Assembly: GCF_001510665.1 (NCBI RefSeq)
Contig: NZ_LMTI01000001.1
Location: 395,762-459,761, forward strand
From: Bacillus sp. FJAT-27445
GTDB taxonomy: Bacteria; Bacillota; Bacilli; Bacillales; Cytobacillaceae
Length of the DNA: 64,000 nucleotides
Reading direction: 5' to 3'
Within the stretch, counting starts at the first letter, position 1. The number at the start of each line of letters is the position of its first letter. The position numbers and the translations under genes are program-made. The notes below the pieces were generated by a model. The model searched no databases, was not told where the DNA came from, and was given only the letters and a program-made list of their open reading frames with translations. Shown here piece by piece: positions 25,761-32,718 of this stretch.

Positions 25761-26663
25761 ATGTCCACTACAAATGTTGAGGCTCAAATTGAACAATTGC
25801 AAAATGAGATTATTGAAAAGAAGAAACAATTGAATGAGTTGAAAAAATCGGTGCCGGAGAAACTTGTCAAAAACTATACGTTTACAGCTTCTGCCGGGCG
25901 CACAACTTCTTTACTAGAGATTTTTGGCGACAAAAATGAATTGATTGTCATACATAACATGGGGAAAGGCTGCTCGTACTGTACGATGTGGGCGGATGGT
26001 TTTAATGGGGTTTACCACCATTTGATCGCTAAAGCCGGCTTTGTTGTTTCATCTCCGGACGCTCCTGAAATACAGGAAGATTTTGCGGCAAGCCGAAAAT
26101 GGCAGTTCCAAATGGTTTCAATTAATGGCAGTACATTTGCCGAGGATTTGGGGTTCCGAAAAGGGAAATACTTCTATCCGGGCGTATCAACATTTCGTAG
26201 GGACGAAGAAAACAATATATATTTAATTGCTCAATCACCATTGGGGCCTGGGGATGATTTTTGTGTGACATGGCCATTGTTTGAACTGCTTCCATCCGGT
26301 TCCGAAGGCGTCATTGCAAAACAAAACCTCAATCACCGCTCTCAATTTCAATTAACCAATAATATTGCAATCGGTGTGAAGGACTACGAACAAGCCGTTA
26401 AATTCTATGAAACCATTATTGGGATGGAAAAGAAGCAAACCTCTACTGGTGAGACGTTATTTTCGATTAGCGGCACGAATATCTTCATTGAAGAAAGCGA
26501 GCATAACAATACTTATTTCGAATTTGCCGTAGATGATTTTGAACCTTCCAAAAGGATTTTAGAGGAGAATGGATGTGTCATTACAAAGGAATATTCCGAT
26601 AAAAGTGTGATGATTTCGGATCCTTACGGCTTAAAGTTTCATCTCTTTGAAACGAAGAAATAA
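25761..26663 (+). CDS. DUF899-VOC domain fusion protein
   Basis: This 300-aa protein joins two recognisable parts. After a short coiled-coil start (residues 5-30), residues about 35-195 match the DUF899 thioredoxin-like family, with the redox-type motif GCSYCTMWADGFNG. Residues about 208-300 form a VOC domain ending in SDPYGLKFHLF. DUF899 proteins are usually single-domain, so the fusion is unusual. A thiol-dependent role in detoxification is plausible but unproven. AAGGGGG at 25746-25752 supports ATG 25761. The gene is monocistronic. Confidence 0.87.
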   Translation: MSTTNVEAQIEQLQNEIIEKKKQLNELKKSVPEKLVKNYTFTASAGRTTSLLEIFGDKNELIVIHNMGKGCSYCTMWADGFNGVYHHLIAKAGFVVSSPDAPEIQEDFAASRKWQFQMVSINGSTFAEDLGFRKGKYFYPGVSTFRRDEENNIYLIAQSPLGPGDDFCVTWPLFELLPSGSEGVIAKQNLNHRSQFQLTNNIAIGVKDYEQAVKFYETIIGMEKKQTSTGETLFSISGTNIFIEESEHNNTYFEFAVDDFEPSKRILEENGCVITKEYSDKSVMISDPYGLKFHLFETKK

Positions 26664-26694
26664 AAACTCCTTCTACTTAGGAACTAATTTATTT

Positions 26695-26747
26695 TTAAAA
26701 AAAGGATAGATTAAGCAGGCAGCGCTCCTCTTAACCTATCCTTTTTC
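26695..26747. terminator. Bidirectional terminator
   Basis: AAAGGATAG pairs with CTATCCTTT, extended by TTAAG/CTTAA, with T-runs on both sides. It serves both convergent genes. Confidence 0.8.
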
Positions 26748-26748
26748 A

Positions 26749-26919
26749 TTACTTCAGCTTCGAATCATCGTTACTGGTGGTAGGATTCTCGGCAATAATC
26801 TTCTCGATTTTCTTCGTATCACCTTTGGCGTTGATAATGCTAACAAGGTCGGTCAGGTTTTCCGCAACTTGTTCATCACTCAGTTCATTGTTAGTTGTTT
26901 TCGTATCGTTTCTTTTCAT
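26749..26919 (-). CDS. Small hydrophilic protein, 56 aa
   Basis: This protein is not recognised. It is very polar, rich in Asp, Asn, Lys and Thr, with a central helical stretch NLTDLVSIINAKGDTKKIEK. Its size and polarity are reminiscent of small stress or spore proteins, but no family signature is visible. GGAGGAGGT sits ideally upstream of ATG 26919; the longer in-frame extension upstream lacks a ribosome site and is rejected. It is divergent from the HAD gene. Confidence 0.75.
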   Translation of the reverse strand: MKRNDTKTTNNELSDEQVAENLTDLVSIINAKGDTKKIEKIIAENPTTSNDDSKLK

Positions 26920-27019
26920 AGTTACCTCCTCCAATCCGGCATATTTAGTATTTATATACCCATAAAAGGGGTAATTAATTATCTGTGGAACAGGTTTGAA
27001 CCAAAAGGAGTGGTGAATA

Positions 27020-27589
27020 ATGAACATTTTGTGGGATTTCGACGGGACGCTTTTCAATACGTACCCATCCTATACAAAATTGTTAATGGAAATCCTTGGT
27101 GACGGCTACACTGAGGAGGAAACACTTGCCCAGTTGAAACTGTCGTTCGGCCATGCTTTTCGTTCCTTTAAGCTGAGTGAGGAGCAGATTCGAAAATTGC
27201 TTGAGAAGGTTAGGGGGATAAAGCCCAAGGAATTCCTGCCGTTCCCCGGAGTGGAGGAGGTACTTGAAAGCGCGGAAACAAACGTAATCATGACCCATAA
27301 AGAAAGAGAAGACGTAAAAATGGTCCTAGTATATTATAAATGGGACAAGTACTTTGCTGAAATAGTTGGAATAGAAGATGGATTTCCTCGGAAGCCTGAC
27401 CCGGCAGCTTACGCATATTTGCATAAAAAGTACAGGATTGACCTCGTCATCGGTGACCGTGCAATTGATTTGGAACCAGCGAGAAGATTAGGAATCCGGA
27501 CAGTATCCTTCCAAAACCACGAATCCGAAGCCGACTTATACCTTAACGACTATCGCGAATTCGACAAAAACGTCACCCTGCGATTATAA
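27020..27589 (+). CDS. HAD superfamily hydrolase
   Basis: This 189-aa HAD phosphatase is of the phosphoglycolate-phosphatase type. Motif I is WDFDGTLFNTY, motif II includes IMTHK, motif III is the RKPDP lysine, and motif IV is IGDRAIDLEPA. A helical cap domain follows motif I. Substrate is unknown, probably a small phosphorylated sugar or nucleotide in the cytoplasm. AAAGGAGTGG precedes the ATG. Confidence 0.92.
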   Translation: MNILWDFDGTLFNTYPSYTKLLMEILGDGYTEEETLAQLKLSFGHAFRSFKLSEEQIRKLLEKVRGIKPKEFLPFPGVEEVLESAETNVIMTHKEREDVKMVLVYYKWDKYFAEIVGIEDGFPRKPDPAAYAYLHKKYRIDLVIGDRAIDLEPARRLGIRTVSFQNHESEADLYLNDYREFDKNVTLRL

Positions 27590-27624
27590 GTGAAGCAGGG
27601 GACGTATCTGTTGCTTCATTTTAT
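27590..27624. repeat. Dispersed hairpin repeat, copy 1
   Basis: The 19-bp sequence at 27590-27608 recurs exactly, inverted, at 36391-36409. TGAAGCA and TGCTTCA form arms around the GGGGACGTATC core. Confidence 0.65.
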
Positions 27625-27640
27625 ATCCTTACTTATAAAA

Positions 27641-27676
27641 CAAACGAGGCAGCCCTCGATGGGACTGCCTCGTTTG
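27641..27676 (-). terminator. Terminator of the radical SAM gene
   Basis: CAAACGAGGCAG (27641-27652) pairs perfectly with CTGCCTCGTTTG (27665-27676); TTTTAT follows on the minus strand. Confidence 0.85.
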
Positions 27677-27684
27677 TGTATGGA

Positions 27685-28926
27685 TTAAACTGTTAAGCCG
27701 GAATCTTTTTTCCTCATGGCCATTGGGATGTAGACGCAATATGGCTCGCTTTCCATATAATCGCCAGTTACCGCATAAGTCCTTGAACGGGATCCTCCGC
27801 AAATCTTGTTGTATTCGCACACACCGCATTTGCCTTTGTATTTGTCCGGGCTGCGGAGATTTTTCAAAACCTCCGAATTCCGGTAAATTTCCGCGAGTGG
27901 CTTTTCACGGACGTTTCCAACAGGTATTGGCAAAAGACCGCTCGGTAGCACATCGCCGATATGGTCGACGAAGATAAAGCCGTTCCCGTCATTAACCCCT
28001 TTAGGAGCTCGCTTAAGTCCGTCAATGATACCTTCCTGGTCCATTGTCATTGTATCCTCGTACCGGATTTCTCCCTTGTCAATCTTATGGTCGCGCGCCT
28101 TTTCCTGAAGAACGACACGGCGGTAGTGCTGGGCCGCTGTTGTTTTAATATCATAAGGTGCTGTCTTGCTAAGCTGGTAGAGCCAGCGGAATACTTTTTC
28201 ATGTTCGGCAGGTGTAATGCACTTGTCTTCCTGTCCGCGTCCTGTCGGAACGAGAAGGAAGATATACCACATAACCGCTTTCAGTTCGCCAACCAGCTTT
28301 GCCATTTCCTCAAGTGCATCATAGTTATAGCGGGAAATGACTGTATTGATCTGCAACGGCATATCCAATTCATTGAGATACTTGATTTTTTCAAGCGTTA
28401 AATCAAATGATCCTGGAGTCCCGCGGAAATGGTCATGGATTTCAGGAGTCGGGCCGTCAAGGCTGAAGCCCCATCGTGAAAGTCCAACGTCTTTTGCGCG
28501 CTGCATTTTTTCCTTTGTCACATTATCCGTCGCGCTTGGGACCATTGAGACACGCATGCCTTTTTTTACAGCATAATCAGCTAACTCGAACAAATCCTCA
28601 CGCATCATGCAATCTCCGCCTGTAAAGACAAGCATCGGGTTATTCATATCATAGATCTGGTCAAGGAGCTTGATCCCTTCATCATGGGTCAATTCGCGCG
28701 GATCCTTCGTGAGCTGCGCATCCGCCCGGCAATGGACACATTTCAGCTGGCATGCCCGCGTCACTTCCCAAATAACAATAAAAGGATTTTCATCATAGTC
28801 GATTGCTGGCCCAAGGCCCATATTGCCCGGATGGCCGCCTGGATGGCCTGCTCCGTGAGGATGCCCTCCTTTATGCGGATGCCCCATTCCATGTGGATGT
28901 CCCATTCCTTGCATTTTCATCACCAT
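27685..28926 (-). CDS. Radical SAM/SPASM protein with His-rich N-terminus
   Basis: This 413-aa radical SAM enzyme has the 4Fe-4S motif C59-x3-C63-x2-C66 (TRACQLKCVHCRADA) and a C-terminal SPASM-like Cys cluster (KCGVCEYNKICGGSRSR and a later Cys). It resembles the TIGR04053 (BA_1875) family and, more distantly, heme-modifying and peptide-modifying radical SAM proteins. Residues 9-33 hold eight His in GHP repeats, a likely metal-binding tail. No precursor peptide or heme genes are adjacent. The start (ATG 28926 or 28920) lacks a strong ribosome site. Confidence 0.9.
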   Translation of the reverse strand: MVMKMQGMGHPHGMGHPHKGGHPHGAGHPGGHPGNMGLGPAIDYDENPFIVIWEVTRACQLKCVHCRADAQLTKDPRELTHDEGIKLLDQIYDMNNPMLVFTGGDCMMREDLFELADYAVKKGMRVSMVPSATDNVTKEKMQRAKDVGLSRWGFSLDGPTPEIHDHFRGTPGSFDLTLEKIKYLNELDMPLQINTVISRYNYDALEEMAKLVGELKAVMWYIFLLVPTGRGQEDKCITPAEHEKVFRWLYQLSKTAPYDIKTTAAQHYRRVVLQEKARDHKIDKGEIRYEDTMTMDQEGIIDGLKRAPKGVNDGNGFIFVDHIGDVLPSGLLPIPVGNVREKPLAEIYRNSEVLKNLRSPDKYKGKCGVCEYNKICGGSRSRTYAVTGDYMESEPYCVYIPMAMRKKDSGLTV

Positions 28927-29155
28927 GCTTCACATTAGTATTTTTTATTCCATGATTACCGTTCTATTGAAAAGCAACATAACCATGATGGTTCTATAAG
29001 TTAATTATAAGAGTGTGCAAGAGGGTTAAATGGGGAGTAATGTTACGATTTTTCTACATTCCTGTGCCAAATTGGGGAACAAGGGCGGAGGATGAAAAAA
29101 TAACCGGGGTGAATAAAACAACAGTATCTCTTGTAAAACTCACCCAAGGTTTGAA

Positions 29156-29770
29156 TGACAATTTTTCCGGATTTTGGCCTTTGGTTGTCACATATCCGTG
29201 CTTATTCTGACAACCCACCCCGGTTTTCGCCTTTAGTTGTCATATATCCGTGCTTATTCTGACAACCCAACCCAGTTTTGGCCATTGGTTGTCATATATT
29301 CGGGCTTATTCTGACAACCTAACCGGGTTTTGGCCCTTGCTTGTCACATATCCAGGCTTATACTGACAACCCAACCCGGTTTTGGCCATTGCTTGTCACA
29401 TATCCAGGCTAATTCTGACAACCCAACCCGGTTTTGGCCATTGGTTGTCATATATCCAGGCTTATTCTGACAACCTAACCCGGTTTTAACCTTTGCTTGT
29501 CACATATGCGGGCTTATTCTGACAACCTAACCGGGTTTTGGCCCTTGCTTGTCACTTATCCAGGCTTATTCTGACAACACAACCCGGATTTGGGCCCTTG
29601 CTTGTCATATATCCGCGCTTATTCTGACAACCCAACCCGGTTTTAACCTTTGGTTGTCACATATCCGGGTTTATTCTGACAACCAAACCCGATTTTAACC
29701 TTTGGTTGTCACATATCCAGGCTTATTCTGACAACCAGACCCGGTTAAAGCCCTTAGTTGTCAGGCATCC
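29156..29770. repeat. Array of eleven to thirteen 52-bp palindromic repeats
   Basis: Eleven full units begin at 29181 and repeat every 52 bp (one is 53), with partial units at 29156 and 29754. Each has inverted arms near GGTTGTCA and TGACAACC separated by 17 bp (core like CATATCCGGGCTTATTC), then a 19-bp link such as CAACCCGGTTTTGGCCTT. Variation is scattered over the whole unit, so there is no repeat/spacer division. The same unit recurs inverted at the right window end. Confidence 0.9.
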
Positions 29771-29851
29771 TTCTTTTACACAAGAAAATCACACAATCTA
29801 GCGATCAATGCCACCAGCCCGGGGAGTTTAAAAATTTCAGGAAATGAAAAA

Positions 29852-29876
29852 CACCGGCCTCCAAGATGAGCCGGTG
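29852..29876 (-). terminator. Terminator of the DUF3243 gene
   Basis: CACCGGC pairs with GCCGGTG; TTTTTC follows on the minus strand. Confidence 0.8.
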
Positions 29877-29889
29877 CTGTCTGTCATTC

Positions 29890-30222
29890 TTATTCAGCCC
29901 ACTTAAGGAGCATATGGGCGAGCATGTGCCGCTCTTCGTCATTGCCAACCTGCCACAGTTCCATGAGGAGCGCTTCTTCGCGATTTTGCGGCTCGGCATT
30001 TTTGGCAAGGTAATCGGCTACCTTTTGGGTCGCAACCGCCAACTCCTCCTCACCGAGTCCGATGCGCCTTCCAAGCTCGATCCGTTTACTCAAATAAGCT
30101 TTAAACTCATTGAAATCCTGGAGTTTGTCATACATCCTGGCATCATCAATCCGGTCAACGACTTCATCAACCTTCCGCGGTTTAAATTCCCCATCTTTAT
30201 GGACTGCATGATCTTTTTCCAT
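29890..30222 (-). CDS. ymfJ: DUF3243 family protein (YmfJ-like)
   Basis: This 110-aa soluble helical protein belongs to DUF3243, which includes B. subtilis YmfJ. The segments FNEFKAYLSKRIELGRRIGLGEEEL and EALLMELWQVGNDEERHMLAHMLLK are typical. Function is not known. It is longer than YmfJ by an N-terminal polar extension. GGAGGTTGATT sits 6-8 nt before ATG 30222. It is transcribed alone, leftward, next to the 52-bp repeat array. Confidence 0.88.
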   Translation of the reverse strand: MEKDHAVHKDGEFKPRKVDEVVDRIDDARMYDKLQDFNEFKAYLSKRIELGRRIGLGEEELAVATQKVADYLAKNAEPQNREEALLMELWQVGNDEERHMLAHMLLKWAE

Positions 30223-30274
30223 GTTTAATCAACCTCCGTTTTTTCATGTCTCTGATACTATATCCGTTACCCGG

Positions 30275-30325
30275 AACCATCAAACCTGGCCGTGTCAGCC
30301 TAAGCCGCTACGGATTGAGATGGTT
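30275..30325. other. Long-range inverted repeat in a divergent promoter region
   Basis: AACCATC (30275-30281) and GATGGTT (30319-30325) enclose a GC-rich stretch with its own short GGC/GCC pairings. No known riboswitch pattern fits. Confidence 0.35.
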
Positions 30326-30400
30326 TTTCTGCTCACACTTTTCAATAGGCGATGAACATGGTATTGTCAAAGAAAGATCATTTTTAGGAGAAAAAACCAT

Positions 30401-31228
30401 ATGGATAAGAACCAGCTAAAAGCATATTTCAGTAAAAAAATTGAAGAAAACCTTGAAGATATTACTGCAGAGCTTGTTTCAGAAATGCTAGCTTTTTATC
30501 ATTTCCGTTTCCAAGATGAAGACCAAAGGAATGGGACCGTTGCAAGCTTCAGAGAACTAGTTCAAATAGTCTGGAAATGCCTGGAGAATGTAGATGTTAA
30601 GGACCACGCATTTAAATGGGGGGAACTGGTTGGCGCCAAATCCGTTCAAAATAATGGAGACCTGGGCAATACAATAAAAGGGGTCACGGTCTATAAAAAT
30701 GTCTTTTGGTCCTTTTTATTGGAAGAAGGAAAAAAGGTGGATATAAACCAGGAAGATTTTCTTGAAATCATTACTGAAATCGACCATATTTTTAATAATA
30801 TGGTACATGGCTTCAGCACTTCGTTTACGAATAATGCAGAAAAACTACTAAAGGAATCAAGGGAACTTTATTTAAAAATTTCCGTACCGATTGTTCCAAT
30901 CTCACAAAGGGTTGCCGTTCTGCCCTTAATAGGCGATATAAATGAAATGCGGTCCGAAACCCTTATCGTCGACACTCTTGATACATGTGTCAAAAAACGG
31001 ATTGAATCACTTGTTATAGACCTGTCGGGGGTCTATGAAGTGGATTTAATTGGGATTGAGGTTCTGTTTAAATTAATTCGATCCCTTAATTTACTTGGAG
31101 TTGAACCAATCATTACAGGTATGAAAGGCGAGCTTAGCCAAACCTTCATTAACTTGGGCATTAACCTGCAGGGAATATCGATTTACAGCAACCTTGAACA
31201 GGCATTAAAGGAATTGAAGTTTTTTTAA
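30401..31228 (+). CDS. RsbR-like STAS protein lacking phosphorylation threonines
   Basis: This 275-aa protein has an N-terminal helical (RsbR_N, non-heme-globin-like) domain of about 150 residues and a C-terminal STAS domain from about 165, as in stressosome RsbR proteins. B. subtilis RsbRA is phosphorylated by RsbT on two Thr, in DTERA and VVDTMV. Here the matching positions are E182 (GDINEMR) and L216 (EVDLIG). It may be a constitutively biased stressosome subunit or an unrelated sensor. AGGAG precedes ATG 30401. No rsbS or rsbT is adjacent. Confidence 0.85.
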   Translation: MDKNQLKAYFSKKIEENLEDITAELVSEMLAFYHFRFQDEDQRNGTVASFRELVQIVWKCLENVDVKDHAFKWGELVGAKSVQNNGDLGNTIKGVTVYKNVFWSFLLEEGKKVDINQEDFLEIITEIDHIFNNMVHGFSTSFTNNAEKLLKESRELYLKISVPIVPISQRVAVLPLIGDINEMRSETLIVDTLDTCVKKRIESLVIDLSGVYEVDLIGIEVLFKLIRSLNLLGVEPIITGMKGELSQTFINLGINLQGISIYSNLEQALKELKFF

Positions 31229-31237
31229 AAATAATTA

Positions 31238-31281
31238 CGAAGGGTTTCGCACTTAAAGAAAGAGCGAACCCTTCGTTTTTT
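31238..31281. terminator. Bidirectional terminator
   Basis: CGAAGGGTTTCGC pairs with GCGAACCCTTCG with one bulge and is followed by TTTTTTC. It separates the RsbR-like and VanW genes. Confidence 0.8.
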
Positions 31282-31286
31282 CTTTT

Positions 31287-32198
31287 TTAAGAAGGATTAA
31301 AGGTCTCTTCGGGCAGGAGCGCAGGCGCACCGGGTATGCTCCGCGGCCGGAAATCAATATTCGTTGCCGAATAAAGGGTTACGGACAATCGGCTGCCGTA
31401 AACATTTGCCCTGATGAGGATCGGCTGGCTATATGGATTTTTGAAGATAAAATCCGGACCATACCAGCTTACAGTCGCATCCCGGCCGGAAGGGACATAC
31501 GTCACAGCCTTCGTATGGGAATACCGCGTGATTATCGACATTCCCGCATTGTCCGCAGCGTTGAACAAAGTCGAAGAAACCTGGCAGATCCCTCCGCCAA
31601 TCCCTTCCGATAATTCGCCCCGGACAATAATTGGGGCTTTCAAATATCCGCGTGCGGCGGTCCGTTTGCCAATTGACTTATTGAATGAAAATGTTTCACC
31701 CGGGAAAACAACCCTGCTGTTTAGTGTTTCTACGGCAAGCCTAATATTGTGGGAGCGCTCCCGATTGCCCGCATTGAAAAACGTTGTATATCGTCCGATT
31801 AGCTTGCCCCTGATGTGATCGAGCAGTTCGCTATCAACTGCAGGATGTACCGTTCTCGTTGGTATGGCGATGATTTGAGGTTTGGCGGAAAAAATAAACG
31901 ATAATAATGCTTCATGCATTTTTCTTCGGTCCAATTCTCTTCCTGCCATTTCAGGCAAAAAGGCTCCATTTAAGCCAATCCGCGCATTCTGTGGTTCAAG
32001 GGATACTTCCTTTTCGAGATTGGCCAACAATTCCTCGATTTTTTCTTCATTTGGAAAGATGCTTCCTGGAACAGGGAGAAGGGTAACGTCCTCACGCGGG
32101 ATGGCTGTAATGGTTTTTCCGTCCATTTGGATAGATAAAGACGGGTTCTGTATCGGCAAAATGGATAAGATAGCGGAAAGGATTAAAGGTCTGAACAT
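31287..32198 (-). CDS. VanW family exported protein
   Basis: This 303-aa protein begins with a signal peptide (about residues 1-20) and contains a VanW domain in its C-terminal half. Landmarks are VVFPGETFSFNKSIGKR and the GGGICQVSSTLFNAA segment. VanW-domain proteins lie outside the membrane and are thought to act in the cell wall, but no reaction is established. ATG 32198 follows GGAGGAGGA at about 11 nt; a GTG eight codons earlier lies inside the ribosome site and is rejected. It is monocistronic. Confidence 0.9.
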   Translation of the reverse strand: MFRPLILSAILSILPIQNPSLSIQMDGKTITAIPREDVTLLPVPGSIFPNEEKIEELLANLEKEVSLEPQNARIGLNGAFLPEMAGRELDRRKMHEALLSFIFSAKPQIIAIPTRTVHPAVDSELLDHIRGKLIGRYTTFFNAGNRERSHNIRLAVETLNSRVVFPGETFSFNKSIGKRTAARGYLKAPIIVRGELSEGIGGGICQVSSTLFNAADNAGMSIITRYSHTKAVTYVPSGRDATVSWYGPDFIFKNPYSQPILIRANVYGSRLSVTLYSATNIDFRPRSIPGAPALLPEETFNPS

Positions 32199-32255
32199 AA
32201 TTGGGCATTCCTCCTCCTTCACTAGTATGGATGGAATTCCGTGAAAAAATGAAAA

Positions 32256-32280
32256 AAACCCGCGAGTGCTGCGCGGGTTT
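32256..32280 (-). terminator. Terminator of the DUF948-like gene
   Basis: AAACCCGCG pairs with CGCGGGTTT; TTTTTTT follows on the minus strand. Confidence 0.85.
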
Positions 32281-32293
32281 TCGGAAAAATGAT

Positions 32294-32632
32294 TTAAAAT
32301 GCTGGCGTTCTGGACTTCTTCCGCCTTTTAAGCTTTGCCATCGGCCTGATTTTCAATAACTTCTTTAATGAGGCAAATGTACTTTTAGCCGAATCCACCG
32401 TATAGGAGACGGCCTGTTTTTTATATTCGATATCGGCCGTGATTTCATGCTGGCTATCAGCAAGCTTGGAAGATTCAACCTTTAACGTGTCCGCTTGTCG
32501 CTGAACCCTCGCCACTGTTTCGTTTAGCCTGTTTATGGCTGGTTTTGCCTCCTTAAATGTTTTGAAAGCGAAATAACCCAGATATGCCAATGACAGTAAA
32601 ATGACTGCAATGCTCATATAAACAATCCACAT
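32294..32632 (-). CDS. DUF948-like membrane-anchored coiled-coil protein
   Basis: This 112-aa protein has one N-terminal transmembrane helix (residues 2-22) followed by a coiled coil (NRLNETVARVQRQADTLK...) and a very basic C-terminus (KLKRRKKSR). This is the layout of DUF948 proteins of Bacilli. Function is unknown, perhaps membrane or nucleoid organisation. GAGGGAGGAAATAG supports ATG 32632. It is transcribed alone. Confidence 0.78.
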   Translation of the reverse strand: MWIVYMSIAVILLSLAYLGYFAFKTFKEAKPAINRLNETVARVQRQADTLKVESSKLADSQHEITADIEYKKQAVSYTVDSAKSTFASLKKLLKIRPMAKLKRRKKSRTPAF

Positions 32633-32718
32633 ACTATTTCCTCCCTCGCATTTCATTTCTTTATTTTTACCCGAAAAAACTATTTCCTAACTAAACATAT
32701 GAGGAAAGTAAAATCCCA

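Noticed and set aside
25761..26663. Two adjacent genes read as one because of a frameshift
   Set aside because: The frame is continuous, and I see no ribosome site before the VOC part that would indicate a separate gene.
29156..29770. CRISPR array
   Set aside because: Units are 52 bp with differences spread along the whole unit, so there is no conserved repeat with unique spacers, and no cas genes are near.
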